In this document: positions 9,881 through 19,090 of the stretch, one piece after another
How positions within the stretch are numbered: the first letter of the stretch is position 1
Layout of the letters: each line of letters starts with the position of its first letter
Source: Sulfurovum sp.
GTDB lineage: Bacteria; Campylobacterota; Campylobacteria; Campylobacterales; Sulfurovaceae
Reading direction: 5' to 3'
Assembly (NCBI GenBank): GCA_026990595.1
Contig: JALXCZ010000048.1
Span: 42,293-106,292 of the forward strand
Length of the DNA: 64,000 nt
The notes under the pieces: generated by a model
What the model saw: the letters and a program-made list of their open reading frames with translations, nothing else
Told to the model about the DNA's origin: nothing
Databases searched by the model: none
Program-made: the position numbers and the translations under genes

Positions 9881-10324
9881 ATGAAGCTTGATAATACAAT
9901 GGTTATTGTTGCCAATTTAGGTGAGTTAAAAGAGTATCATATTCAAAAACATGAAGCGATAGTAGGGAATGACTTGAAGATCTCCTATGCACTTGGACTG
10001 CATCATGCTATGGATTATATAGATGCACATAAAAAGGTAGAGGAGGTAGTGAGTGACAGTGCAGGGAGGTTCGGAAACTCCATAGGAGAAGAGCATAATC
10101 TTGAGAATGAGCGTAAAAGACGTTCTGTTGAAGATGTTGCCAATGATATCAATGCCATAATAGCCAAAGAGAAACCTAAACAGCTTTTTCTGGCATTCCC
10201 TCAGGAATTGAATGCACAACTGATGGAGTTACTCTCTTCCGATACGAAAGCGATCTTGAAAAAAAATATTACTTCTGATCTTGTCAAAACGAATAAAGAG
10301 AAATTATTATCCTATTTTGAATAG
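9881..10324 (+). CDS. host attachment protein-like family (Hat/PF10116-like)
   Basis: A 147-residue cytosolic protein. The start at 9881 is chosen for the AAAAGGAGT site just ahead of it. The plan fits the bacterial host-attachment/baeRF group: a short beta strand with VIVANLGELKEYH, a polar linker with the RFGNS stretch and ENERKRRSVEDVANDI, then a helical segment with a strand such as KQLFLAFPQELNAQL. Such proteins are thought to relate to release factor eRF1-like folds; their biological role is not firmly known. It has no partner gene. Confidence 0.65.
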   Translation: MKLDNTMVIVANLGELKEYHIQKHEAIVGNDLKISYALGLHHAMDYIDAHKKVEEVVSDSAGRFGNSIGEEHNLENERKRRSVEDVANDINAIIAKEKPKQLFLAFPQELNAQLMELLSSDTKAILKKNITSDLVKTNKEKLLSYFE

Positions 10325-10396
10325 AACAGGAAAAGAGATAGAAACAGATAATCTTATTACAGTATAATATCCTTTTATTTGATTTAAGGAATATAT

Positions 10397-11461
10397 ATGA
10401 CAAGAGTCTGGTTTCTATCTTTACTGCTTACTTTGTCTCTATCGGCAAGATCGACTGCCATTCCCACTCAGGAATGTGAAGCCTTCAATAATATGAAGCA
10501 TACCAGAAACACCCATCATGTGGTGTTGGATACTACTAAAAAATATACGATACTTAAACACCATAAAGGGCAGGATCTTATACTCATCAGTGGAGAACAG
10601 CCTGCACAAAGATGGGTGAATGATACCTGTTTTTATAAAAGCAGTGGTGCCAATGTTTCACCGGTGGCAAGCAGTGTAGTACGTATTGATGACGAGATAG
10701 ATAATGCCTTAAAGAGGATTGGTATCACGGGTAATACTAAAAAATATAAAAATATTAATAGTAAAAAATATAATAATAATAAAATTTCACAGAATAATAT
10801 TCTTGCCCTAAGTTGGCACAATGCTTTTTGTGAAACACACCGCTATAAAAAAGAGTGTAAAAGAAGACTTCTGTCCATACTGAAATCTGAATATTATGAA
10901 AAACATTTTGTACTGCACGGACTCTGGCCGCAACCTAAGAACAGAACCTATTGTCATGTAGAGAGAAAATATATTACTATGGATCGGTACAAACGATGGA
11001 ATAAAATGCCTGAACTTAAATTAAGCAGGGAAACAAAAGAGAGACTCTCCAGAGTGATGCCGGGATTTGCTTCAAACCTTCATAAACATGAATGGTATAA
11101 GCATGGTTCCTGTTACGGCACAGATGCAGAGCAGTATTACAAAAATGCTATAGATTTTACCGATCAGATAAGTGCTTCCAAAGTGAATGATTTTTTTGTA
11201 AAGCATATAGGTAAAAGAGTTACTCTCAAACAGATAAGAGATCAATTTGACAGTAGTTTCGGTACAGGCAGCGGGAAAAGAGTGGCACTGCAATGCAGGA
11301 ATGGACTTATCACTGAACTCTGGATACATCTTGGAAGCGGTAACATCTTTTCCCAAATGCTTAAAAACGGAAAACAGATACACAGCCGTTGTCAAAGAGG
11401 GCTTGTAGACAGGGCTGGTTTTACTAAAGAAACCAACCAAAAGGGTGGTTTTGGCAGATAG
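10397..11461 (+). CDS. secreted RNase T2 family ribonuclease
   Basis: A 354-residue protein with an N-terminal signal peptide (~1-17), a ~110-residue N-terminal extension, an Asn/Lys-rich linker (~115-135) and a T2 RNase domain. Both catalytic segments are intact: CAS-1 FVLHGLWPQ and CAS-2 HEWYKHGSC. Many Cys suggest disulphides. T2 RNases cleave RNA in the periplasm or outside the cell, for phosphate/nucleotide scavenging or as toxins. The linker is locally very AT-rich. The 3' end overlaps the helicase gene by 17 bases. Confidence 0.92.
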   Translation: MTRVWFLSLLLTLSLSARSTAIPTQECEAFNNMKHTRNTHHVVLDTTKKYTILKHHKGQDLILISGEQPAQRWVNDTCFYKSSGANVSPVASSVVRIDDEIDNALKRIGITGNTKKYKNINSKKYNNNKISQNNILALSWHNAFCETHRYKKECKRRLLSILKSEYYEKHFVLHGLWPQPKNRTYCHVERKYITMDRYKRWNKMPELKLSRETKERLSRVMPGFASNLHKHEWYKHGSCYGTDAEQYYKNAIDFTDQISASKVNDFFVKHIGKRVTLKQIRDQFDSSFGTGSGKRVALQCRNGLITELWIHLGSGNIFSQMLKNGKQIHSRCQRGLVDRAGFTKETNQKGGFGR

Positions 11462-12737
11462 AGTTGATGTACTGGAAGCACTGAAGCACTCCAATGTCTT
11501 TTTGACAGGTGGTGCAGGGGTAGGGAAAAGTTATATCACCAATGAAGTGATCCTGGAGTATCGTAAGCAGGGCAAACAGGTAGTATCGCTTGGCTCAACC
11601 GGAGTAAGTGCTGTGAACATTGGCGGTTTTACAGTACACAGCTTTTTTGTCTTTGGGATCGCTTCGAGTTTCGAGGAGTTGGCAGCTGGTGACAAGCGTG
11701 CGAAGAAAAGACTGGCTGACCTAAAAAAAGTACTCAAAGCCACAGATCTTATTATCATTGATGAGATAAGTATGATAAGCTCTGATCTGCTTGATATGAT
11801 CGCTTACAGGCTCAATCATTACGGCTATCTTGGAAAATTGCTTTTTGTGGGAGATTTTTTTCAACTGCCGCCTGTGCAGAAACAAAACAGCAGAGCGGAT
11901 GTCTTTGGAGAGAAACTCTACGCTTTTGAGAGTATGGCTTGGGAGCGGTTTGATCTTATGGTCATAGAACTGACCGAAATGAAGCGGACACAGGATGCTG
12001 AATTTACCCATATCCTCTCCAAAGTACGCAAAGGGGTGTGTGATGAAGAGGTTATCACCTATATGAGCAGACTCTGGAACAATGAAGCTTTGGAAAAAGA
12101 CCCTACCTACCTTTTTGGGCGTAATTTGGAAGTGGATCAGACCAATAGAGCCAAACTTAATGAGCTGGAGACTGAAGAGACCATCCTCTTTGCCAATATA
12201 GAAATGTTTGGAAATGTCCACGAGAAGAAACTTTCAGGCTGGAAAAACATGCTGCCTATTACGGAGCAGCTTACACTTAAAGAGGGGGTTCCTATCCTCT
12301 TTACCGTGAACAAATGGGGGAAGTTCGTCAATGGAGAGAGGGGTATACTTCGCAAGATAGAAGAAGATCATCTTATCGTAGAGAAAGAAGAGGAGTATGT
12401 ACGTGTGGAAAGACATGATTTTGACCTGCTTGATATGCACGTAAAAGAAGATGGTACCATTGAGAGTATCTCTTTGGCAACACTCTCCCAGTTCCCTTTA
12501 AAACTAGCCTATGCTGTGACCATACACAAAAGCCAGGGCATGAGCATAGATAATCTGGTCTGCAATGTGGACAATATTTTTGCCTCCAGCCAGTTTTACG
12601 TAGCCATTTCCCGTGCGATAGACCCAAAACGGCTCAAAATAGACTTTAACCGAGGTGATCTGACTCAGTATCTACGCAGGGTGATACATGTAGATAAGAG
12701 GGTTGTTGGGTATTATGACGAGACCAAAAGCTGTTAA
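11445..12737 (+). CDS. PIF1-like/RecD2-type superfamily 1 DNA helicase
   Basis: A 430-residue SF1B helicase. Walker A GGAGVGKS is at residues ~23-30, Walker B is IIIDEISM, and motif III is GDFFQLPP. The C-terminal HKSQGMSIDN and FYVAISRA are the motif V/VI region. It unwinds 5'-3' in replication or repair, and is short for the family but complete in core motifs. The GTG start lies inside the RNase T2 gene; a TTG two codons later is an alternative. Its end overlaps the convergent hybrid signalling gene by 4 bases. Confidence 0.87.
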   Translation: MVLADRVDVLEALKHSNVFLTGGAGVGKSYITNEVILEYRKQGKQVVSLGSTGVSAVNIGGFTVHSFFVFGIASSFEELAAGDKRAKKRLADLKKVLKATDLIIIDEISMISSDLLDMIAYRLNHYGYLGKLLFVGDFFQLPPVQKQNSRADVFGEKLYAFESMAWERFDLMVIELTEMKRTQDAEFTHILSKVRKGVCDEEVITYMSRLWNNEALEKDPTYLFGRNLEVDQTNRAKLNELETEETILFANIEMFGNVHEKKLSGWKNMLPITEQLTLKEGVPILFTVNKWGKFVNGERGILRKIEEDHLIVEKEEEYVRVERHDFDLLDMHVKEDGTIESISLATLSQFPLKLAYAVTIHKSQGMSIDNLVCNVDNIFASSQFYVAISRAIDPKRLKIDFNRGDLTQYLRRVIHVDKRVVGYYDETKSC

Positions 12738-14740
12738 AACGCCTTAACACTCTTTAAATAAAGCTCAATATTGCGTTTTGTCTTCAGCCACTCTTCCCGG
12801 TAAAGTACAATGTATGTCTTTAACAACTCCTCTTCTTTGTTTTGGATAAGGATGATCATCTCATTGAGTATATTGTTCAGACTGACTGCACCGATATGTG
12901 CACTATCCTTTGCTGTGCTGACACAATACTCATAAAGAGCATTGAATTCTTTTTTAATGATCATCTCTTTTACCGTCTCGTCGGTATGTTTGAGCATGAC
13001 CAGTGTTTCTCTCAGAACATCTCTGTAGCTCAGTACATTCTGTGCGGAGGCAATGCCTTTGTCAATATCCAGAATATTTTTGTCTTCAGTGAAATGTACA
13101 GTCTGTATATCGGCATCATCTGCCGTTTCTGTATTGTTATGATTTAAAAACATTTTAAATGCACTATAGAGCTGTCCTATCTTAAAAGGTTTTGTCAGGT
13201 GGGCATCTGCACCCGCAAGATACATCTTTTCTATCTCATCCCGAAGATCCAAGGCGCTGATAACAACGATAGGCAGAGAAGCAAACAGATCATTCTCACG
13301 GATCTTCTTTGTTGCCTGATAACCGTCCATGATCGGCATATTGATATCCATGAGTACCATATCGATAGTGTTATCTTTCTCAAGGTAGTTCAATGCTTCA
13401 AGTCCGTGATTGGCAACAGTTAATTTAATTTTGGATATTTCAAGAACACTTTGCAGGATCTTCTGGTTTATTTTGTTGTCTTCTACCACGAGAACATGTG
13501 TGTTGTCAAAATCCTGAAAATCTTCCCGTGTAATATTGGCTGTCTCTTCAATAAATACGATCTCACCGCTTCTCTTAGGTTGTATCTCCTGAGCAGTGTC
13601 ACCTTCATCTATGACAAAATGTTCATTGGGCTGAAGCACATACATTTCATAAAGAAGTTCATGAACCATCCCCTGGGTTAAGGGTTTATAGAGACATTTA
13701 TCTATGAATGTATGGGGTTTGGTACGTCTGTTTGGCTGGTTGGTAAGGGTTTCAAGAGAGATCAGCTTTACTTTTTTGTTTGCTTTGATCTCTTCCAAAT
13801 GCCGTATTAGCACAGGGGTAAGTCTTCTTACATCTAAAATGATCATATCATACGTATCAAAATCCTGTATTTCTGAGAGTTGCTTATACTGTTTTACAAT
13901 GATTGCCAAGCCGAAATATTTGAACATATCACTGATGATATTTTTTGTATAGAGGTTATCTTCGATCAGTAGGATTTTTTTGCCTGTGACAGTCTGAGGA
14001 AGAGAATAATATGCTTCCTGATAGAATTCATTATGGAGAAAAGGCAGCGTAATACGATAGAGGGTACCCATCTGTTCTCTATTCTCAACAAAGAGTTCTC
14101 CCTGCATCTGTTCAACCAGCTTTTGGGTTTCAGGGAAATCCAATGTATCATGATCTACAGAAGCTGTTGTACTGAGTATCTCAATGATAAGCTTTTCTGT
14201 CTCTTCCTGTCCTTTTTTTCGGAATTTTACAAGTACATTACATGCATCCGGACATGTCAATGCATGCGAAAGAAGGTTATAGAGGACTTGTTGGAGAACC
14301 AAAGAGTCACCGACCAGTTCAATGGGGACATTGTAGTCAATATCATAAATAAACTCAATATGGTTTTTTTCAATAGCCGGCAGAACAAGTTTATGGATCT
14401 CATCCAAAAGATCCTGTACTCTGAAGATCCTGTTACGTATTTCATTGTGTTCTGTATTTGTTTTGAGAAAATCGATCAGTTCTTTGGCATCAACCTCTGC
14501 TTCTTGATCTCTATCGGGCAGAGTTGCTTCAGAAGTATGATCTACTTCCAAATGAGAATGCTTCTCTTTTTGAGATCGGTAGAATGAGACTGCTTTATAA
14601 AGTAAAAATATGAGGATCAGAAAGAAAAAAAGAAAGAAAAAGGAGATACTGCCAGGATCTGAAGGATCATCAAAACTTTGAGCAGGCAGCAGGCTTGAAA
14701 AAAGTATGCCAAAGAGAAAATAATGGAGTGATTTATACAT
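12734..14740 (-). CDS. degenerate hybrid two-component signalling protein
   Basis: A 668-residue protein: signal-like N-terminus (1-21), one transmembrane helix (~31-49), a GHKL ATPase-like region (~125-235) without a recognisable HisKA dimerisation/His box, a first receiver-like domain (253-366), a canonical receiver (414-532; phospho-Asp ~465 in LMDINMP, Lys 517 in TKPF), and an HPt-like C-terminus (~590-660). The HPt motif reads STAKDSAHIGA, so the usual H-x-x-K-G-S His is replaced. The ATPase N-box is poor and has no clear G boxes. Autophosphorylation therefore looks unlikely, though the second receiver seems functional. It lies downstream of the lipid kinase-like gene. Confidence 0.85.
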   Translation of the reverse strand: MYKSLHYFLFGILFSSLLPAQSFDDPSDPGSISFFFLFFFLILIFLLYKAVSFYRSQKEKHSHLEVDHTSEATLPDRDQEAEVDAKELIDFLKTNTEHNEIRNRIFRVQDLLDEIHKLVLPAIEKNHIEFIYDIDYNVPIELVGDSLVLQQVLYNLLSHALTCPDACNVLVKFRKKGQEETEKLIIEILSTTASVDHDTLDFPETQKLVEQMQGELFVENREQMGTLYRITLPFLHNEFYQEAYYSLPQTVTGKKILLIEDNLYTKNIISDMFKYFGLAIIVKQYKQLSEIQDFDTYDMIILDVRRLTPVLIRHLEEIKANKKVKLISLETLTNQPNRRTKPHTFIDKCLYKPLTQGMVHELLYEMYVLQPNEHFVIDEGDTAQEIQPKRSGEIVFIEETANITREDFQDFDNTHVLVVEDNKINQKILQSVLEISKIKLTVANHGLEALNYLEKDNTIDMVLMDINMPIMDGYQATKKIRENDLFASLPIVVISALDLRDEIEKMYLAGADAHLTKPFKIGQLYSAFKMFLNHNNTETADDADIQTVHFTEDKNILDIDKGIASAQNVLSYRDVLRETLVMLKHTDETVKEMIIKKEFNALYEYCVSTAKDSAHIGAVSLNNILNEMIILIQNKEEELLKTYIVLYREEWLKTKRNIELYLKSVKAF

Positions 14741-14815
14741 GTGCTCTCTCCATTACAGAATTATATAATCTAAAATATATCATTTTTTTCATAAATCATA
14801 CTCACTTTGCATTAC

Positions 14816-15514
14816 CTATGTATTACCCAATGTGGTTTTTGTCAGGATCTTTATCTGACTGACCGGTTCAATATGTAATATATTTTCCTGAATGATGACA
14901 ATATCTCCATCAAGTTCAATAAGGTTATGTCCGTTTTTGAGATCGATCTGCATCTTCTTGACTTCTCCGTAAAAACTGCCAAATTTTTTGATCATACCCA
15001 GCGGTGTGAAAATGAAAAACTTTCTTTTGCTTATCAGCATGAAAGGTGTCATAACAAGATGCACAGGAAGGAGAAAGAGCAGAGCCAGTATATATTTGGT
15101 TATACCTTTCTCCAACAGTCCGAAACGCAGCGTCTCAGAGAGAAATATATGATGCAGGTCACCCATGTTTCCGGCTGAAAAAAGAAATATATCATCATTC
15201 AGTCTGTAGATAGATTGGGATCGTGTAGGGGGTACTTCGCCTTTGGCAAGCTGATTCAATACCTCTTCCAATGCAGGTACCTGATGTACTTTGGCCACTA
15301 CGTTGAAAGAACCTGTAGGATTCAGAATGAATATTGGAAGTGCATCCAGCTTATGCAAATGTATCAAAACCCTTCTGATGGTACCGTCACCTCCATGAAT
15401 GATGATATAGTCATACACTTCAATATTTGTATGGCTGTCAAGCATGGACTCTTCTATGGAAGTGATATCCAGTTTGTCATGATACACTGTTTTGCCGATA
15501 GATAGAATACGCAT
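14816..15514 (-). CDS. diacylglycerol/lipid kinase family protein
   Basis: A 232-residue protein with the catalytic nucleotide-binding signature IIIHGGDGTIRR (~40-50) and NPTGSFNVVA, both typical of the DAG kinase/YegS catalytic domain. A hydrophobic stretch (~140-160) could associate with membrane. It is short compared with YegS/DgkB (about 300), so part of the C-terminal domain is reduced. It would phosphorylate a lipid with ATP; the substrate is unknown. It is divergent from pqiA, 44 bases apart, so both promoters lie in that gap. Confidence 0.8.
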   Translation of the reverse strand: MRILSIGKTVYHDKLDITSIEESMLDSHTNIEVYDYIIIHGGDGTIRRVLIHLHKLDALPIFILNPTGSFNVVAKVHQVPALEEVLNQLAKGEVPPTRSQSIYRLNDDIFLFSAGNMGDLHHIFLSETLRFGLLEKGITKYILALLFLLPVHLVMTPFMLISKRKFFIFTPLGMIKKFGSFYGEVKKMQIDLKNGHNLIELDGDIVIIQENILHIEPVSQIKILTKTTLGNT

Positions 15515-15558
15515 GATAGTCCTTATAATTATCAGATGGTTCAGCTATAATTATATCC

Positions 15559-16203
15559 ATGAAACTTGAAAATGAAGATGCGTTAGATGATCTGGTCATC
15601 TGCCATAAGTGTCATACGCTCCATAAAGAGATCACTATACAGGACGGTTCTAAGGCATGCTGCCGGGAATGCAAGACTGTGCTTTACAGATATGATAGTA
15701 AACTTGCAGAACACGGTTTGGCATTGAGTATTGCAGCATTGATCTTTTTTGCATTGGCAAATTTCTTCCCTCTGGTCAAGATAGAAATACTGGGACATGA
15801 ACAGTTCATTACGATACCCAAGACCTTTGTGAGTCTTTTTGATAACGGATTTTATATTGTAGGATTACTGTGTGCATTTCTGATCTTTATTTTTCCCTTG
15901 ATGACATTTTTTATCTATATATTTCTTTTTTTACTTTTAAAACTGAAAACAGGAGAGAAGTTGAGTAAGGAGCTGTTGATACTGCTTTCACATATCACTC
16001 CATGGAGCATGAGTGATATTTTTCTTATCAGTATACTGGTGGCACTGGTAAAGCTTATAGGATATGCTCAGATACATATGGGGATCGCTTTTTGGGCATT
16101 AATCTTATTTGTACTGTTCGATCTTTATATAACAAAAACAATACACATTTCTGAAATATGGATGCTGAGAAAAAGAATATTTTTAGAAGAGAAGTGTCAA
16201 TGA
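15559..16203 (+). CDS. pqiA: PqiA-like paraquat-inducible integral membrane protein (first half)
   Basis: A 214-residue inner-membrane protein: N-terminal zinc-ribbon pair CHKC / CREC (residues ~13-35) and four transmembrane helices. The family segment ALANFFPLVKIEILG and the HITPWSMSDIFL stretch match PqiA. In E. coli PqiA is one protein of about 417 residues with two such units; here each unit is a separate gene. The Pqi system moves phospholipids between inner and outer membranes with PqiB and PqiC. Stop and next start overlap (ATGA). Confidence 0.9.
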   Translation: MKLENEDALDDLVICHKCHTLHKEITIQDGSKACCRECKTVLYRYDSKLAEHGLALSIAALIFFALANFFPLVKIEILGHEQFITIPKTFVSLFDNGFYIVGLLCAFLIFIFPLMTFFIYIFLFLLLKLKTGEKLSKELLILLSHITPWSMSDIFLISILVALVKLIGYAQIHMGIAFWALILFVLFDLYITKTIHISEIWMLRKRIFLEEKCQ

Positions 16204-16799
16204 TAGAAGTCAAAGAAGATGAACTGCTGCGCTGCCCTGTCTGTGAAGCAGTGAATATAGACAAGGGCAAAGAGAATGTATGTCGCAGATGCGGATCACA
16301 TATTTACAAGCACCGGACGTTTCAAACAGAGAAGAGTTGGGCATATCTTATCACAGCGATCATTGCCTATATTCCAGCCAATCTTTATCCGATGCTTATT
16401 ACCAAAAAATTTGGAGCAACCCAGGGCAGTACGATACTTGGCGGTGTGATCATGCTGTGGGAACACGGATCCTACCCTATAGCGGCGATCATCTTTTTTG
16501 CATCTATCGTTATACCGGTGTTAAAATTCCTTATCTTGTTTTATTTGTTAATTAGTGTAAAATACCCTATAGGAAAAGACAGGAAAGTCAATAAACATAA
16601 ACTTTACTATATGACAGAAGTGGCAGGTCCGTGGTCAATGATAGATGTTTTTGTTGTGGCTATATTGGCAGCATTGATACATTTGGCAAATATCGAGATT
16701 GTTGCAGGTACGGCAGCCACTGCTTTTGCCCTCTCGGTCTTTTTTACACTGTTGGCGGCACATGCCTTTGATACACGACTCATAAAGGAAAACAGATAA
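16200..16799 (+). CDS. pqiA: PqiA-like paraquat-inducible integral membrane protein (second half)
   Basis: A 199-residue paralogue of the preceding gene: zinc ribbon CPVC / CRRC near the N-terminus, then four transmembrane helices with YIPANLYPML and the GPWSMIDVFVVAIL segment. The start at 16200 is chosen because it overlaps the upstream stop; an in-frame ATG at 16158 would sit deep inside the first gene. It probably pairs with the first PqiA to form the equivalent of a full-length PqiA. Confidence 0.9.
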   Translation: MIEVKEDELLRCPVCEAVNIDKGKENVCRRCGSHIYKHRTFQTEKSWAYLITAIIAYIPANLYPMLITKKFGATQGSTILGGVIMLWEHGSYPIAAIIFFASIVIPVLKFLILFYLLISVKYPIGKDRKVNKHKLYYMTEVAGPWSMIDVFVVAILAALIHLANIEIVAGTAATAFALSVFFTLLAAHAFDTRLIKENR

Positions 16800-16800
16800 G

Positions 16801-18441
16801 ATGTCTCAAGAAATACCGGAAATAGAAGAATCAACCAAATTTAATTTTATTACTTCTATATGGATCGTTCCGTTCATTGCACTGCTTATCGCAGGATGGC
16901 TGGCATATCAATATTACTCTGAGTTAGGACCCCAGATCAGGATCACTTTTCCCAAGAATGAAGGACTGCAGGCAGGTCAAAGTCATATTAAATACAGAGA
17001 TGTACCCATTGGTGTGATCAATAAAATCGAGTTGCAGGAAGATGGTGAAGGGGTTGTTGTTGTTGCACGGATGGACAGGAGCGTCACCCCCTATCTGAAT
17101 GAAAACAGTAAATTCTGGATAGTCAAACCAGAAGTCGGTGTTTCAGGGATCAGTGGACTGGATACCCTTATCTCAGGTACTTACATCAACATGTTTGCAC
17201 AAAAGAACGGTAACTATAAAGAGAATTTTGCAGGACTGGATCATGCCTACCGTAATATCGGTGGAGGTGAGTATTTTGTACTCAATACCCCAAGAGGTGA
17301 CAGTTCAGTGAAAGTGGGTACCCCTATCTACTTGAAAAATGTAAAGGTCGGACAGGTTGAATATGTCGTATTGGCACTGGATGATGCCTCTGTGGATGTT
17401 ATTGTGTTTATTGATAAACGCTATGTACCCTACATTCATACTGATTCAAAGTTCTGGGTGAGGAGTACCTTGGATGCAGGATTGCAAAACGGTAATCTTG
17501 ATATTACCGTAGCACCGGTAACAGACTTGATCCAGGGTGCCATTGAATTTTCAACGACAGGAAAAGAGAGTAACCGCACTGTTCCCAACAGTTTTGTTTT
17601 TGAACTCTATAAAAATAAAAATATCATCGAAGGGAAAAAAGTAGGGTATGGGGGAAAATATATCAAAACATTCATATTGCATACAGAGGGTTCCCTTGCC
17701 AAACTCAAAGAGAATGCAGCAGTACGGTATGAGGGATTTGAGGTAGGAAAAGTGAAAAAGATCTCACTCTCTTATGAAAGATCTACCCATAAAATGAGAG
17801 GTAAAGTAGTAGTTGATATAGATACCTCTGTGTTTAAAGACAAAAATGACACACAGCACACAGGAGAGGAGAATCTCTATCAGGCAGTCAAAGAGGGACT
17901 GCGTGCACAGATAGTACCGACAGATATTATTACCGGTATGCTCTATGTGGATCTTGTGTTTGACCGTAATGATACTAGCAGAGTGATCACCAAAGAGGGC
18001 AGGTATGCATCTTTGCCAACGGTGGGGTACAGTTCCGGAAACATCATGGCAAGTGCAACGAAAATACTGGACAAGATCAACAGGCTTCCTCTTGAAAAGC
18101 TTTTGGCATCACTGAACAAAGTAGTCGATGAGAGTGCCAAACCTGTAGCAAATGCCAATGCTGTACTGCTTGATCTGAAGAGAAGTGTGGAGAATATCAA
18201 TAAAATGACAAACAAGAGATCGTTTGCAGCTATGCCTGATGAGGTGAACAGAATGTTAAAAGAGTTGACCAGAACACTTCAGACAACCAAAAAAGTAGTC
18301 AAAGGGTATGACAGTAATTCACTGATCACCAAGCAGCTTTCACAGACACTCAAGATCGTTACTGAGACATCCAAAGAGATGCAGCAGTTTCTGGAAATGT
18401 TAAACCGTAAACCAAACTCACTCATATTTGGAGATCACTAA
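16801..18441 (+). CDS. pqiB: PqiB, MCE/MlaD-repeat lipid transport protein
   Basis: A 546-residue protein with one N-terminal transmembrane helix (~20-38) and three MCE domains, whose repeated openings are KNEGLQAGQSHIKYRDVPIG, SSVKVGTPIYLKNVKVGQVE and GSLAKLKENAAVRYEGFEVG. A helical C-terminal segment (~430-530) should form the needle-like stalk. PqiB hexamers bridge the periplasm and conduct lipids. It starts one base after the second pqiA stop, and its stop overlaps the pqiC start. Confidence 0.94.
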   Translation: MSQEIPEIEESTKFNFITSIWIVPFIALLIAGWLAYQYYSELGPQIRITFPKNEGLQAGQSHIKYRDVPIGVINKIELQEDGEGVVVVARMDRSVTPYLNENSKFWIVKPEVGVSGISGLDTLISGTYINMFAQKNGNYKENFAGLDHAYRNIGGGEYFVLNTPRGDSSVKVGTPIYLKNVKVGQVEYVVLALDDASVDVIVFIDKRYVPYIHTDSKFWVRSTLDAGLQNGNLDITVAPVTDLIQGAIEFSTTGKESNRTVPNSFVFELYKNKNIIEGKKVGYGGKYIKTFILHTEGSLAKLKENAAVRYEGFEVGKVKKISLSYERSTHKMRGKVVVDIDTSVFKDKNDTQHTGEENLYQAVKEGLRAQIVPTDIITGMLYVDLVFDRNDTSRVITKEGRYASLPTVGYSSGNIMASATKILDKINRLPLEKLLASLNKVVDESAKPVANANAVLLDLKRSVENINKMTNKRSFAAMPDEVNRMLKELTRTLQTTKKVVKGYDSNSLITKQLSQTLKIVTETSKEMQQFLEMLNRKPNSLIFGDH

Positions 18442-19001
18442 TGTTAAAAAAATCATGGCTTTTACCTCTATTGCTCATTTTAGGTGGTTGTGTGTCAAGT
18501 AACAACTATTATGTACTGTCTACAGCTTCACAACCTCTGCATCATTATGCACAAAAACATAGAGTGATCGGTGTAGAGAAGGTTATTGTCCCCAAGTATC
18601 TTTTCAAACGTGAAATTGCCGTTGCCAAGACTTCAAGTCAGATCACTTTTTTAGACGGTGCAGTATGGGCAGAAGACTTGGATGCCGGGTTGACACAAAG
18701 ACTTATAGGGTTTTTGCAAAAAAAGTTCAATCAGCCTAATGTCTATGCCTATCCATGGGGTGTAGAAAGACAGCCTACAGTAAAAGTAAAAGTACAGATC
18801 ACTCGTTTCATCGCTCAGGGGGAGAGGGTCTATCTTGATGCCAACTGGGAAGTGGAGAATATACGTACCCATAAACGTAAAGCAAGACTCTTTAGTACAA
18901 CAGTACCAACAAAACGAGATGCCTCAAACATTGTATCTGCGATGGATAGTGCATTTGGCAGATTGGAAAAGGATATTGCAGAAGGGATCAAGGATTTTTG
19001 A
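18441..19001 (+). CDS. pqiC: PqiC-type lipoprotein (YmbA/DUF330-like)
   Basis: A 186-residue outer-membrane lipoprotein. The signal peptide ends in the lipobox LGGC (Cys ~17), followed by the family start NNYYVLSTAS. Later landmarks are VEKVIVPKYLFKREIAV and WAEDLDAGLTQRLIGFLQ, as in PqiC/ABC-type auxiliary lipoproteins. It completes a pqiAABC operon and likely anchors the PqiB tube at the outer membrane. The terminator hairpin overlaps its last codons. Confidence 0.9.
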   Translation: MLKKSWLLPLLLILGGCVSSNNYYVLSTASQPLHHYAQKHRVIGVEKVIVPKYLFKREIAVAKTSSQITFLDGAVWAEDLDAGLTQRLIGFLQKKFNQPNVYAYPWGVERQPTVKVKVQITRFIAQGERVYLDANWEVENIRTHKRKARLFSTTVPTKRDASNIVSAMDSAFGRLEKDIAEGIKDF

Positions 19002-19007
19002 TCCCTT
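18982..19007 (+). terminator. intrinsic-terminator-like hairpin after pqiC
   Basis: A perfect 10-bp stem (AAGGGATCAA / TTGATCCCTT) with a 6-base loop overlaps the pqiC stop codon. A run of T follows but begins about a dozen bases later, so termination strength is uncertain. It separates the pqi operon from the tetR promoter. Confidence 0.6.
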
Positions 19008-19008
19008 C

Positions 19009-19037
19009 TTGACGGGTAAGTTTTTTTTTGCTATACT
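19009..19037 (+). promoter_or_regulatory. sigma70-type promoter of the tetR-efflux operon
   Basis: TTGACG at 19009-19014 and TATACT at 19032-19037 are separated by 17 bases that include a T10 run. This is a near-consensus housekeeping promoter about 50 bases ahead of the tetR start. The TetR operator lies immediately downstream, at the expected transcription start. Confidence 0.65.
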
Positions 19038-19042
19038 TTAAT

Positions 19043-19059
19043 TGACTGACGGTCGGTCA
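19043..19059. promoter_or_regulatory. probable TetR-family operator
   Basis: The 17-base sequence TGACTGACGGTCGGTCA is a near-perfect palindrome with one mismatched pair. It sits just downstream of the -10 box and 31 bases before the tetR start. Its position suits autorepression by the adjacent TetR protein. Confidence 0.7.
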
Positions 19060-19090
19060 TTTAATAGAACCTCTAGTTGAAAGGGAGAAT

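Noticed and set aside
14816..15514. Second NAD kinase because of the GGDGT loop
   Set aside because: The rest (NPTGSFN rather than the NAD kinase PTGSTAYN site) fits the lipid kinase branch, and a genuine nadK is at 40595.
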